DNA of 64,000 bases from an uncultured Clostridia bacterium (GCA_947168885.1 CAMVNQ010000007.1:62001-126000), one strand, 5' to 3'. Shown: positions 18,610-29,268, numbered from the stretch's first letter. Notes: generated by a model not told the origin, from the letters alone. Made by a program: numbers and translations.

Positions 18610-20442
18610 TCAGAACGTGTTCTGAACATAAACGTAAAGTTCCTCCGCAGTTTCGCGGCTGATTTTCGCAGTCTCCATGAGCTGCTCGACCGAAGCGGCT
18701 TTAATGCCCTGCTTGGTCTTGTATTCTTTCAGAAGTGCGAGCGCTTTCTTCTCGCCGATGCCCTTTATCTTAGTAAGGTCAAGCTCATACTGAGACATCT
18801 TGTGCTTCTTGCGCTGATAGTTTATCGAGTAGCGGTGGACTTCGTCCTGTATCTCGGTGAGCAGCCTGAACAGGTTCCTGTTCGCGTTGACCTGTATCTC
18901 GCCGCCGTCCGCAGCTATCGCGCGGGTACGGTGCTTGTCGTCCTTAACAAGTCCGAACAGCGGAACGTCGATGTTCATTTCGTCGAACACCTCGCGCACC
19001 GCGGAAACGTGACCCTGTCCGCCGTCGAGAAGAATAAGGTCGGGTTTTTCCGAAAATCCCTCGTCTCCGTCGAGAAGCCGTGTAAAGCGTCTGCGCAGGA
19101 CTTCCTGCATACACGCGTAATCGTCTATGCCGACAACGTCCTTTATGTTGAACCTGCGATAACCGGCTTTGTACGGCCGTCCGTTCTTATAGGTTATCAT
19201 TCCCGCAACGCGGGTCTGTTCGCCCATATTCGATATATCATAGCTCTCTATGAGCTCGGGTATCTTTTTGAGTCCGAGAAGCTTCTGTAAGTCCTGAAGC
19301 GCCGTTATCTCGCGGCTTGTACGTCCGACGCGGAGCGCAAGGTATTCGTCCGCGTTGCTTTTTGCGAGAGTGGTGATAACGAGATTTTCGCCGCGCTTCG
19401 GCACGGTGATCTCGACCTTGTGACCGGAAAGGCTCCGGAAATATTCTTCGAGAAGCGCGTTGTCCTCGCTTTCATCACCGAGGAGTATAAGCTTAGGTAT
19501 CTCGCGGCCGTTCTCGTAATAGCGCATCAGAAACTCGGTCATTATGAAGGCACTCTCGTATTCGTCGCCTATGAAGTAGTTTTCCTTGTCTATGAGCTGA
19601 CCGTTCCGGTATTTTACGACTGCCGCCGCGGTAAGTCCGGTGTTGTGCGAGAGTGCGAAGACATCGCAGCTTATATCGCGTCCTGAGCGTATAGACTGGA
19701 CCTGTGACGCGCGCTCTATCGCGGCGATACGGTCGCGGAGCTTCGCAGCCTTCTCGAATTCAAGAGCTTCCGCCGCTTCGTTCATCTCGTTAGTGAGCCG
19801 CTCTACGCTCTCTTTGCTTCCGTTCTTGATAAGATCGACCGCCTGATCGATTATGCCGGCGTATTCTTCCTTTGAGATACGGCCGCGGCATAAGCCCATA
19901 CAGCGCTTGATGTGATAGTTGAGGCACGGTCTGTCCTTTCCGAAATCGCGCGGGAACTCCTTATTGCAGGTCGGAAGCATGAATATCCGGTTGCATTCCT
20001 CGATAGTCTGTTTTACGGTGAATGCGCTCATATAAGGCCCGATGTATGTCGAATCGGGGTCATCGTTCCTGAAAGCGTGGCGTATGCGAGGAAAATCTCC
20101 GCCGGTTATGCGGAAATAGCTGAATCCCTTGTCGTCTTTCAGAAGTATGTTGTACTTCGGCGTGTGCAGCTTTATAAGGCTTGCTTCGAGAACGAGAGCG
20201 TCAAGCTCGTTGTCCGTGACGATGAAGTCGAAGTCGTAAATCACCGAAACGAGCTTATAGGTCTTGGCGTTGTGGGCTTCAACGGCGTGAAAGTAGGAAG
20301 TCACACGGTTTTTGAGCAGTTTTGCTTTGCCGATGTATATGATGTGACCGGTCTTATCCTTCATCTGATACACGCCGGGACGCATAGGGAGCTTGTTTGA
20401 TTTTTCCCTGAGATATTCAAGTCTTTCAAACACGTTCCGCAC
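18610..20442 (-). CDS. uvrC: Excinuclease ABC subunit C
   Basis: LPMRPGVYQMKDKTGHIIYIGKAK GIY-YIG domain; DLILLDGGQGHVSAV; GTG start. Confidence 0.97.
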   Translation of the reverse strand: MRNVFERLEYLREKSNKLPMRPGVYQMKDKTGHIIYIGKAKLLKNRVTSYFHAVEAHNAKTYKLVSVIYDFDFIVTDNELDALVLEASLIKLHTPKYNILLKDDKGFSYFRITGGDFPRIRHAFRNDDPDSTYIGPYMSAFTVKQTIEECNRIFMLPTCNKEFPRDFGKDRPCLNYHIKRCMGLCRGRISKEEYAGIIDQAVDLIKNGSKESVERLTNEMNEAAEALEFEKAAKLRDRIAAIERASQVQSIRSGRDISCDVFALSHNTGLTAAAVVKYRNGQLIDKENYFIGDEYESAFIMTEFLMRYYENGREIPKLILLGDESEDNALLEEYFRSLSGHKVEITVPKRGENLVITTLAKSNADEYLALRVGRTSREITALQDLQKLLGLKKIPELIESYDISNMGEQTRVAGMITYKNGRPYKAGYRRFNIKDVVGIDDYACMQEVLRRRFTRLLDGDEGFSEKPDLILLDGGQGHVSAVREVFDEMNIDVPLFGLVKDDKHRTRAIAADGGEIQVNANRNLFRLLTEIQDEVHRYSINYQRKKHKMSQYELDLTKIKGIGEKKALALLKEYKTKQGIKAASVEQLMETAKISRETAEELYVYVQNTF

Positions 20443-20601
20443 ACCTCACGTTCATAAGAACATATACAATAACAATATACCACAAATTTCCCGAATTGTC
20501 AACTTTTTGATGATGCTGTAAAAAAAACGTCTTTGGTTTTGCGGTTTCAGTACGGAAAAATGCCGCAGTTACAGGAAAGTAACAAAAATTTTAAAAAGCT
20601 C

Positions 20602-20630
20602 TTGCAAAAAAAAACGAAATGTAGTATAAT
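20602..20630 (+). promoter_or_regulatory. Promoter of the DUF624 gene
   Basis: TTGCAA-N17-TATAAT. Confidence 0.7.
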
Positions 20631-20685
20631 ATGATAGGTATATTATTTTTTAGGGGCAGACGGCTGCCCGACGAAGGGATAAGTT

Positions 20686-21546
20686 ATGGCATTCGGCATT
20701 TATAATTACAGAAAAACAGGAAGCGGCGTAAAGAAGGGTGCACCGAAGAAAAAAGCATTTTTCCTGTTCTGGGAAATATTCGGCGAGAAGTTCTGGAAGT
20801 TTTTCCAGATCAATATCATCTATGTGCTTTTCTGCTTACCTGTGGTCACGTTCGGTCCCGCGACCGCCGCTATGACACAGCTCATGCGGAAATTCGTGAT
20901 AGGAGAACCGATCTTCGTATTCCACGAATTCGTGAACGCCTTCAAGAAGAACTTCAAGCAGTCGGTCATCATAGGAATAATCGACGTGGCTCTGATATTT
21001 ATTCTGGTTTACAACATCAATTTTTATTCCGCGGCGCTGCTGAACACCGATGATCTCGGCATGAAGATCATACTTGCGCTCTCTGTCGCAATGGGGTTCT
21101 TCGTGATAATGATGCACTTCTATCTCTATCCGCAGATAGTGGCGCTCGATCTGAAGCTCCCGCAGATAATCAAGAATTCGTTCATACTTATGGTCGTTGG
21201 TTTCAAGCGCAGCTTTGCGGCATTTTTCGCATGGTTCGCACTGATAGCGCTCGTGCTCCTCGGTTTCCCGTACACGACGCTCGCGTTCCTGTTCGTGCCT
21301 TTCGCATGGATGAACTTTATCGCCACGTTCTGTGCATATCCGGTAATACAGAAGTACATCATCGATCCTTATTATGAATCTCGCGGTGAGAAGAACCCGG
21401 AATACGCCCGCTATGAAACGACCGATGAAGAAGCCGTGTTCGAGGATATGGGCGGTTCGGAAGCACCCACCGAGATACCGAAGGAGCAGAAGCGCCGCGG
21501 TGACAGCTCGGTAAAGGTAAAGACAAAGGGAAAAGTAATAAAATAA
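20686..21546 (+). CDS. DUF624 / YesL-like membrane protein
   Basis: Multi-TM; FFQINIIYVLFCLPVVTFGPATAAMTQLMRKF. Confidence 0.8.
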   Translation: MAFGIYNYRKTGSGVKKGAPKKKAFFLFWEIFGEKFWKFFQINIIYVLFCLPVVTFGPATAAMTQLMRKFVIGEPIFVFHEFVNAFKKNFKQSVIIGIIDVALIFILVYNINFYSAALLNTDDLGMKIILALSVAMGFFVIMMHFYLYPQIVALDLKLPQIIKNSFILMVVGFKRSFAAFFAWFALIALVLLGFPYTTLAFLFVPFAWMNFIATFCAYPVIQKYIIDPYYESRGEKNPEYARYETTDEEAVFEDMGGSEAPTEIPKEQKRRGDSSVKVKTKGKVIK

Positions 21547-21652
21547 CGTTTATTTTGCCGTTTACGGCTTTTACAGGAAGTGCTGTGTCCCGTCTCTGAT
21601 CTGCATCGCGGGAGCAGTGGAAAGCAGATGATTTCAAAACAGGAGAAGTATT

Positions 21653-22507
21653 ATGAGAGCAGATTTACATTGCCACACCACATTATCCGACGGTTCGCTC
21701 GGTATCGAAGAGGTCATCGCGCAGGCAAAGCGCAATAAGATCGACGTTCTCTCCATTACCGACCACGACAGCCTTGCCTCAACATCGAGAGCGGTCATAC
21801 TCGGTCAGAGATACGGTATCCGTGTACTGCCCGCGGTCGAGATCTCTGCCGTTGACGGAAGCCGCGGAAGAAAGGTGCATATCCTCTGCTATATGCCGCA
21901 TAAGCCCGACAGACTTGAAGGGCTTTGTCTGCGCACAAGCGAGGCGAGAAAAAAGCGCGGCAAGGAAATGGCGATGAAAGTCATAGAAGAATACCCGATA
22001 GCGTTCGAGAACATACTTCGCTATGCGGCGGGCGGCAAGACCATATACAAGTGTCACATAATGCACGCGCTTATGGATTACGGCTATACGACCGAGCTCT
22101 ACGGCGATGTGTACAACAAGCTTTTCAACGCACAGACCGGACTCTGTGCCGAGGAAGTACGCAAGGAGACCGAGCACAATCCCGACATCCGTTTTGCTCT
22201 CGAACTCATACATTCTGCCGGCGGCACTGCGGTCATAGCTCACCCGAAGGTATATAACAGCTTCGAGCTTATTGAAGAGCTCGCGGCACAGGGCAAGATC
22301 GACGGTATCGAGGTATATCACGAAAGTGCCGACGAGACTGAGGAAGAACAGCTTCTCGACCTTTGTCAGCAGTACGGGCTTCTCCCGACCGGCGGCTCCG
22401 ACTTCCACGGCTTCTATAACCATTATGCGATCTCTCTCGGCTATAAGTTCACCCCCGAACAGTCCGTCCGCGCTATCATAACCCGCGGAGAACACTTAAA
22501 CGTCTGA
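21653..22507 (+). CDS. PHP-domain phosphoesterase
   Basis: RADLHCHTTLSDGSL, SITDHDSL, GGSDFHG. Confidence 0.92.
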   Translation: MRADLHCHTTLSDGSLGIEEVIAQAKRNKIDVLSITDHDSLASTSRAVILGQRYGIRVLPAVEISAVDGSRGRKVHILCYMPHKPDRLEGLCLRTSEARKKRGKEMAMKVIEEYPIAFENILRYAAGGKTIYKCHIMHALMDYGYTTELYGDVYNKLFNAQTGLCAEEVRKETEHNPDIRFALELIHSAGGTAVIAHPKVYNSFELIEELAAQGKIDGIEVYHESADETEEEQLLDLCQQYGLLPTGGSDFHGFYNHYAISLGYKFTPEQSVRAIITRGEHLNV

Positions 22508-22548
22508 TTTAGATGTATCTTGTCGGGTTCCGTGTTACGGTATTGGGT

Positions 22549-22680
22549 CCAGCGTCACGCTGGCGCGGTCCAGGCCGGCGTCAGGCCTGGTCAGGTCATA
22601 GGGCGAAGCCCTATCATCACGTCGTCAATAGTGCGGCGTAAGCCGCACCTATAAAGATTGAGCGACGAAATTGCTCAATC
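22549..22680. repeat. Array of five short perfect hairpins in the intergenic gap
   Basis: 22549-22563 CCAGCG-TCA-CGCTGG; 22570-22590 CCAGGCC-N7-GGCCTGG; 22598-22614 ATAGGGC-GAA-GCCCTAT; 22631-22648 GTGCGGC-GTAA-GCCGCAC; 22656-22680 GATTGAGC-N9-GCTCAATC. Confidence 0.85.
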
Positions 22681-22707
22681 ATAAAAAATATATAAAGGAC
22701 AAAAGAA

Positions 22708-23862
22708 ATGGATATCAAAGAAGAAGCACTCAAAAAACACTACGAATGGCAGGGAAAGATCGAGGTGATCTCCCGCGCCCCGATCAACACACGCGAGGAT
22801 CTCTCGCTCGCTTACACACCCGGTGTGGCTCAGGCGTGTCTGGAAATACAGAAAGACCCGTCCCTGTCATATAAGCTCACGCGCAGAAAGAACCTTGTCG
22901 CTGTTATCACCGACGGCACCGCTGTCCTTGGTCTCGGCGACATCGGCGGACTTGCCGGAATGCCGGTAATGGAAGGCAAATGCTGCCTTTTCAAGGAGTT
23001 CGCGGGCGTTGACGCTTTCCCGCTCTGCATAAAGAGCAAGGACGTTGACGAGATCGTTCATACGATAGAACTGCTGTCCGACAGCTTCGGCGGCATAAAC
23101 CTTGAGGACATCGCGGCTCCGCGCTGCTTCGAGATAGAGAGAAAGCTCAAAGAAAAGCTTGACATTCCCGTTTTCCACGACGACCAGCACGGTACCGCCG
23201 TTGTGGTAGGCGCAGCCCTCATAAATGCGGCGAAGTGCGCAGGGAAGAAGCTTTCCGATATGACTGTTGTCATTAACGGCGCGGGTGCGGCAGGAATCGC
23301 GATAGGAACATTCCTGCTGAGCCTCGGAATAGGCGACCTCATAATGGTCGATCTCTGCGGCATAATAAACCGTGACGACAGCTACGAAAACCCTGCTCAT
23401 GAGGACATAAAGAACAAGTCCAACAAGAACGTCCGCAAGGGTAAGCTTGCCGACGCAATGAAAGGCGCGGACGCGTTCATCGGCGTTTCAAGACCGAACC
23501 TTGTGACCGAAGAGATGGTACAGAGCATGGCCGAGAAACCGATAGTTTTCGCAATGGCAAATCCGACCCCCGAAATTATGCCCGATAAGGCTAAAGAAGC
23601 CGGAGCGTTCATAGTAGGAACAGGACGCAGCGACTTCCCGAACCAGATCAACAACGTTCTCGTTTTCCCGGGGCTTTTCAAGGGTGCCCTCTCCGTTCAG
23701 GCAAAGCAGATAACCGAGGAAATGAAGCGCGCGGCGGCTTACGCTATCGCGTCGATAATCCCCGATAACGAGATAACACAGGAAAATATCATCGCAAGCC
23801 CGCTCGACAAGCGCGTCGCGGATACCGTGGCGAAAGCAGTCGCGGAGGCTTGGAAAGAATGA
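22708..23862 (+). CDS. NAD(P)-dependent malic enzyme
   Basis: LAYTPGVAQACLEI; VFHDDQHGTAVVV; VFAMANPTPEI. Confidence 0.95.
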   Translation: MDIKEEALKKHYEWQGKIEVISRAPINTREDLSLAYTPGVAQACLEIQKDPSLSYKLTRRKNLVAVITDGTAVLGLGDIGGLAGMPVMEGKCCLFKEFAGVDAFPLCIKSKDVDEIVHTIELLSDSFGGINLEDIAAPRCFEIERKLKEKLDIPVFHDDQHGTAVVVGAALINAAKCAGKKLSDMTVVINGAGAAGIAIGTFLLSLGIGDLIMVDLCGIINRDDSYENPAHEDIKNKSNKNVRKGKLADAMKGADAFIGVSRPNLVTEEMVQSMAEKPIVFAMANPTPEIMPDKAKEAGAFIVGTGRSDFPNQINNVLVFPGLFKGALSVQAKQITEEMKRAAAYAIASIIPDNEITQENIIASPLDKRVADTVAKAVAEAWKE

Positions 23863-24767
23863 ACAGATATATGAACAAAGCGGCGGCTGTACTTGCTCTT
23901 CTCGCAGTCTTCCTTTGTGCGGGCTGTAACGGGAATGCCGCACAGACCACAACGACAGCTGCGCTTTCGCTCATCGCGGACGACGACACGAGCGAGGATG
24001 AGATCCTGCTCGATGACAGCGAGGAGTTCGATGTCGAATACGGGGACTGGGATGTCGAGGAGTTCGGCGAAGTGATCGAGGACGTGTCCGGTATTGATAT
24101 GGAGAGCGGTGAAACGGAAACCGACGAAGATGAACAGCGTCCCGATAAATCCGCGGAACTTATCGCAAAGCTCCAGACAAACGGACAGGTGATATATTCC
24201 GACGAGTTCTGTCAGATCCGTTATTTCGGCGAGACAAAGGACGACGACGGGAACCTTATATATGTCCTCGGGTACAAGAAATTCCACGGAGGGCTGATAC
24301 GTTTCAACAAGGCGGATTTCAAGCTTGGGTCGGCGGTCGATTACATGTATCCGCTGTGGTTCTCACCGATGAATGAGCTTACCGACGGTTATCTGTGCAT
24401 GAGCGGCGCTCACGGCGCGGAGTTTTACGAAAACCCCGCCGATGCATGGTGGAAGGATAACGGGTTCATTTACCTTTGCTGCCCGAAAGCGCCCGGAAAT
24501 GAAGAAAAGATATGGAGTTCGTACTCATACACGGACGGTGAGTTTGTGAAGTACGACGACAGTGTATATGACAGCATTTCGACGATCGAGCTGTATTTTG
24601 GCGAACTTGTGATACAGGAAGGTGTGTCGGGCGATGCAGACGGTAATGCTCCGCATTTCGATGAGCCGACCGATAAGAATACGCACCGCTGTGCGGTCGA
24701 TCTTTCTTCACCTGTGATAAGAGTTCGGTTTGACCCCGGAAAGGTTGATTTCTGGGCGCATACATAA
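23859..24767 (+). CDS. Lipoprotein of unknown function
   Basis: LAVFLCAGCNG lipobox; acidic linker; start overlaps malic enzyme stop. Confidence 0.7.
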   Translation: MNRYMNKAAAVLALLAVFLCAGCNGNAAQTTTTAALSLIADDDTSEDEILLDDSEEFDVEYGDWDVEEFGEVIEDVSGIDMESGETETDEDEQRPDKSAELIAKLQTNGQVIYSDEFCQIRYFGETKDDDGNLIYVLGYKKFHGGLIRFNKADFKLGSAVDYMYPLWFSPMNELTDGYLCMSGAHGAEFYENPADAWWKDNGFIYLCCPKAPGNEEKIWSSYSYTDGEFVKYDDSVYDSISTIELYFGELVIQEGVSGDADGNAPHFDEPTDKNTHRCAVDLSSPVIRVRFDPGKVDFWAHT

Positions 24768-24778
24768 AAAGGAGATAT

Positions 24779-25201
24779 ATGAAAATAGTATCGGTAGATT
24801 TCGGCGACAGCCACACCGGCATCGCGGAATGCGACAGGCTTGAGATGATCGCCACGCCTGTATGCATCATCGACGAGCGCCGTTTCGAGGTGTGCGCGGA
24901 CAAGGTCGCTGATAAGATAAAAGAGCTCGGCGCGGAGCTCGCGGTAGTCGGTAACCCGATAAATATGAACGGCACGCGCGGACCGAGAAGCGAGAAGTGC
25001 TGCGAGTTCGCGGAGCTGCTCAGGGCGCGGCTCGACATCCCCGTTGAGATGTGGGACGAGAGAAGCTCGACCGTAAGCGCGCACGAGATCATGAACGAGC
25101 TCAACAAGCGCGGAAAGAAGCGCAAAGCCGTGATAGATTCGGCGGCGGCGGCGATAATCCTCGAAAGCTATCTGGCGTACAGGAGAAACAGGAATGTATA
25201 A
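24779..25201 (+). CDS. ruvX: Putative pre-16S rRNA nuclease / Holliday junction resolvase-like YqgF
   Basis: IVSVDFGDSHTGIA; VGNPINMNGTRGPRSEKC; WDERSSTVSAHEIM. Confidence 0.92.
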   Translation: MKIVSVDFGDSHTGIAECDRLEMIATPVCIIDERRFEVCADKVADKIKELGAELAVVGNPINMNGTRGPRSEKCCEFAELLRARLDIPVEMWDERSSTVSAHEIMNELNKRGKKRKAVIDSAAAAIILESYLAYRRNRNV

Positions 25202-25319
25202 AAAAAAGTACGACCCTGAAGAATCGAAGAAAAAGATGAAACAGACCATGATAAGAAACTGGATCATAATGATCGTTTCGCTTGGTCTTATGATATTCTG
25301 TTACTACTGTGTAAAATAA
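25194..25319 (+). CDS. 41-aa single-pass membrane microprotein
   Basis: Reads MYKKKYDPEESKKKMKQTMIRNWIIMIVSLGLMIFCYYCVK; ATG overlaps the ruvX stop region; absent from the ORF track because of length. Confidence 0.6.
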   Translation: MYKKKYDPEESKKKMKQTMIRNWIIMIVSLGLMIFCYYCVK

Positions 25320-25505
25320 TGCACGATTTACAATGCCGGATGCGGAATTTACGGTGTCGGCTTTGCTGACATATATGAACGTGACAAATAACTGAATTCA
25401 TCTGTTAAGGCACAGAACGTACTTGTTTCGTCACGATCTGAATAACGCGCACATTGCGGACAATAATAGTATATTCTGCATTCTGCACTGAATAAGGAGA
25501 AAGTT

Positions 25506-26924
25506 ATGTATATTTACAACAGCGCATCGCGCAAAAAAGAAGAATTCGTGCCGAACACCGAAGGTAAGGTGAAAATGTACACCTGCGGACCTACGGTGTA
25601 TCATTACGCGCATATCGGAAACCTGCGCACCTACATAATGGAGGATGTGCTCGAAAAATACCTTCGTTTTTCGGGGTATGACGTAACGCGGGTAATGAAC
25701 ATCACCGATGTCGGACACCTTACAAGCGACGGAGATACCGGCGACGACAAGATGCTCAAAGGAGCGAAGAGAGAGCACAAAACTGTCATGGAGATCGCGA
25801 AGTTCTATACAGACGCGTTCTTTGACGACTGCAAAAAGCTGAACATCAAAACGCCCGATGTCGTTGAGCCCGCAACACACTGCATCGACGAGTTCATCAA
25901 AGTAATTTCCACCCTCATCGAAAAGGGTTATGCTTACGAGGCGGGCGGCAATATTTACTTCGACACATCGAAGCTCGACAAGTATTACATTTTCAACGAC
26001 TTTACCGAGGAAGACCTCGCTGTCGGTGTCCGTGAGGGCGTTGAAGCCGATGACAACAAGCGCAATAAAGCCGACTTCGTCCTCTGGTTCACAAAGTCTA
26101 AATTCGAGGATCAGGAGCTCAAATGGGACAGCCCGTGGGGGATAGGCTACCCCGGCTGGCACATCGAGTGCTCGTGCATCAGTATGAAGCATCTCGGCGA
26201 GTACCTTGACATACACTGCGGCGGCATAGACAACCAGTTCCCGCACCACACCAACGAGATCGCGCAGAGCGAAGCGTATATCGGCCATAAATGGTGCAAT
26301 TACTGGTTCCACGTTCACCACCTCAACACCGATGACGGAAAGATGAGCAAGTCGAAGGGCGAGTTCCTCACCGTTTCGCTGCTTGAAGAGAAGGGCTACG
26401 ACCCGCTTGTTTACCGTTTCTTCTGCTTACAGTCACATTACCGCAAGAACCTCGTGTTCAGCTGGGAGAACCTCGATAACGCGGCTGAGGCTTACAAAAA
26501 GCTTGTGGCGCGTATCGTTCCGCTTCTCGGCGAAAAGGACGTAAAGCCGGACGACGCAAAACTCGGCGTGCTTCTTAACGGTTTCAGAGAGGCTATGGAC
26601 GGCGACCTCAACACGGCACAGGCGGTCACCGCTGTATATGACGTGCTCAAATCCGACGCGGACAACGCAACAAAGCTCGGCGCGATAAAGGCTCTGGACA
26701 GCGTGCTTTCGTTAGGCCTTGTCGAAGCCGCCGAAAAGCAGGCTGAGAAGAACAGCGCTTCCGCGGACGATCTTCCCGAAGAGATAAAGGAGCTTGCGGA
26801 AAAGCGTGCGGCGGCGAGAAAAGCGAAGGATTTCGCGCTTGCCGACGAGCTCAGAAAGCAGATAACGGATATGGGTTATGTCGTTGAGGAAACAAGACAG
26901 GGAACGGTGATAAAGAAAGCATGA
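25506..26924 (+). CDS. cysS: Cysteinyl-tRNA synthetase
   Basis: [39 protein letters not shown]. Confidence 0.98.
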   Translation: MYIYNSASRKKEEFVPNTEGKVKMYTCGPTVYHYAHIGNLRTYIMEDVLEKYLRFSGYDVTRVMNITDVGHLTSDGDTGDDKMLKGAKREHKTVMEIAKFYTDAFFDDCKKLNIKTPDVVEPATHCIDEFIKVISTLIEKGYAYEAGGNIYFDTSKLDKYYIFNDFTEEDLAVGVREGVEADDNKRNKADFVLWFTKSKFEDQELKWDSPWGIGYPGWHIECSCISMKHLGEYLDIHCGGIDNQFPHHTNEIAQSEAYIGHKWCNYWFHVHHLNTDDGKMSKSKGEFLTVSLLEEKGYDPLVYRFFCLQSHYRKNLVFSWENLDNAAEAYKKLVARIVPLLGEKDVKPDDAKLGVLLNGFREAMDGDLNTAQAVTAVYDVLKSDADNATKLGAIKALDSVLSLGLVEAAEKQAEKNSASADDLPEEIKELAEKRAAARKAKDFALADELRKQITDMGYVVEETRQGTVIKKA

Positions 26925-27667
26925 ATATCATAAAAAAAGCGGCCGTAGTCATCGCGGCAGGGGCAGCGGTGCTCGCAATGTCGGGCTGTATGGGCTTCGG
27001 ACAGCAGCCGGCACCCTCACCCATGAGCACATACGATTACAGCACGATGCGCCTTATCCAGCTCGAAGAGCCGGAGGAGGGAAGACAGAATGCCGAGATA
27101 GAGACAACGCTCGGAACGATAAAAGTCGTGCTCTATCCCGAATACGCGCCGAACACGGTGAAGAATTTCGTGAACCGCGCGAATGAGGGCTATTATAACG
27201 GCAAGGATATTTACTGCGTACTTGATAAATCGCTGTTCATGTCCGGCTCGCTCGACGAAAAGAGAAACAGCGGAGTTACCGAGGACGGACAGGTCATACC
27301 TAACGAGTATTCCGTGAACCTGTGGGCATTCAAAGGCGCGCTTTGTTCATTCAACGGACGTTCGGGCTATGGCGACAGCAGGTTCATGGTGCTCAACGAC
27401 AGACCTCTCTCGGATGAGCAGGTAGAAGAGCTCCGTGCGCTTACCGACGAGACTAAGGAACACCCCATACCGAACGAGCTTGTTGACGCATTCGTGAAGC
27501 AGGGTGTGGTCATAGACCTCTGCGGCGCATACACGGTTTTTGCGCAGACTTACGAGGGTTATGACGTTATCGAGAAGATATGCTCGGCAGAAGTAAGCGG
27601 AGAATTTTCCACGCCTGTTGAACCTATTTATATCAACAAGATAACTATCGGAGAATACCACAAGTAA
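26921..27667 (+). CDS. Cyclophilin-fold lipoprotein, catalytic FHR motif degenerate
   Basis: Lipobox AMSGCMG; ETTLGTIKVVLYPEYAPNTVKNFVNRANEGYYNGKDIYCVLD. Confidence 0.82.
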   Translation: MNIIKKAAVVIAAGAAVLAMSGCMGFGQQPAPSPMSTYDYSTMRLIQLEEPEEGRQNAEIETTLGTIKVVLYPEYAPNTVKNFVNRANEGYYNGKDIYCVLDKSLFMSGSLDEKRNSGVTEDGQVIPNEYSVNLWAFKGALCSFNGRSGYGDSRFMVLNDRPLSDEQVEELRALTDETKEHPIPNELVDAFVKQGVVIDLCGAYTVFAQTYEGYDVIEKICSAEVSGEFSTPVEPIYINKITIGEYHK

Positions 27668-27714
27668 TACACTATTATGCATTGAGAAAAAGCTGCCAAG
27701 GATGGTGAAACGCA

Positions 27715-28881
27715 ATGAAAAGGATATTTGGAAGAGTGGCTGCTGTCATGACCGCGGCAATAATGACGCTTTCGGTGGCTTCCTGCAGCGGTGAGCCCGT
27801 TGTCGGCAACCTCAGCGATGTCAAGAAAGAGGATAACGCCAACGAGATCTATGCGGTCATATCGGTAAGGGATTACGGCGATATAACCGCGAAACTGTTC
27901 CCGGGGGCTGCGCCGAAAGCGGTGGAGCGCTTCACGGAGAACGCGGAACTCGGCTATTATGACGGCACCACGATACACAGAGTCATAGATCAGTATATTA
28001 TGCAGGGCGGCTCGCTCAACGGTGACGGAAGCGACGGAAATGTTCCGGAATCGCTCTACATACCGGTCGAGACATCGGAAGTAACGTTCAACTTCTACGG
28101 TGCGCTTTGTCTCGCGGCATCTAAGAAGGGCTGTTACTCACAGTTCTACATAGTGAACAACAATCAGCCGCAGGATATTGATGCGGTCATAGATAAGCTC
28201 ACCGAGCAGCTCGGCGATGAAGCGTTCTCGTCGAGACTTCTCGAAGAGGACAAGAAGAAGTATCAGGATTATCTGGATAATCTTAAAGCTATCCCCGCGG
28301 AAGTAAAGGAAAAGTACAAGCGCGTGGGCGGCTGTTATGAGCTTGACGGAACGAGCACGGTCTTCGGTCAGGTCATTGACGGTTTCAGCGTTATACGCGC
28401 CATAGCGGCTACCGAGGTCGTTTCCGGAAACAAGGCGGACGACAAGATCGGAAAAGCGTCGAAGCCTATCGAAACTATCATAATCGACCATATAGAGATC
28501 ATACGCATAGAGCCGGAGGTCTCAACGGAAGAAACCACGACCAAGAAGGCAGGGAAGACCAAGAAAACTTCCGATGAGGTGAATGCCGAGACATTGCCGA
28601 CACTTGCTTCCGAGGACGACACGACTGCTCCTGCCGATGATACCGCGGCTTCCGAAGGCGATACTCTTGCATCATCGGAAGACACGACAGATGACAGCGA
28701 GATCACCAATTCCGTGACGGATGGGAGCAGTGAAGCCGCTTCGTCCGATGATACAACGGAAGCGCCGGAAGAAGTAAGCGGCACATCTGCTGCCGTAAAT
28801 ACCGAAGCTGCGCCGGAGGGATATACTCCCGCGGAGAATTCGTCGTCGGAAGATGAAGAAGTTGTGGTAATAAATGGTTGA
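27715..28881 (+). CDS. Cyclophilin-type peptidyl-prolyl isomerase lipoprotein with Ser/Thr/acidic tail
   Basis: Lipobox SVASCSG; AELGYYDGTTIHRVIDQYIMQGGS; SQFYIVNN; low-complexity C-terminus. Confidence 0.88.
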   Translation: MKRIFGRVAAVMTAAIMTLSVASCSGEPVVGNLSDVKKEDNANEIYAVISVRDYGDITAKLFPGAAPKAVERFTENAELGYYDGTTIHRVIDQYIMQGGSLNGDGSDGNVPESLYIPVETSEVTFNFYGALCLAASKKGCYSQFYIVNNNQPQDIDAVIDKLTEQLGDEAFSSRLLEEDKKKYQDYLDNLKAIPAEVKEKYKRVGGCYELDGTSTVFGQVIDGFSVIRAIAATEVVSGNKADDKIGKASKPIETIIIDHIEIIRIEPEVSTEETTTKKAGKTKKTSDEVNAETLPTLASEDDTTAPADDTAASEGDTLASSEDTTDDSEITNSVTDGSSEAASSDDTTEAPEEVSGTSAAVNTEAAPEGYTPAENSSSEDEEVVVING

Positions 28882-29268
28882 ACTTGATTGTGCATAATTA
28901 ACAAAAACAAGTACAATTCCCTGAAGCACGTTTGTTGCGCGTGATTCGGGGAATTCCCGTTTACAATACAGGATTTTCCACTATTTTCCATGAATATTGC
29001 TATTGTTTGTGTTAAAAATATATGTTGAAAATGTAGATTTTGTGAAAAAAGGCTTTATTTTTGAGTCAAAATGTGTTATACTCTATAAGAACGCCGATAA
29101 TGATTATAATGGCGTGTTTGATCTGTTACCTGAATTGACGCTCAAACGGATTTGGACCGATATTCTTCCGCAAGACCATATAGCACCTTACGGTGCGGCA
29201 GGTCATTAAGTCAAAGCCCGTCTATGGACAGGCTTCTGACCGAAAATACCGATCAAGAGGTTATTGTT

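Noticed and set aside
22549-22680. CRISPR array
   Set aside because: The hairpins are not identical repeats and there are no regular spacers or cas genes.
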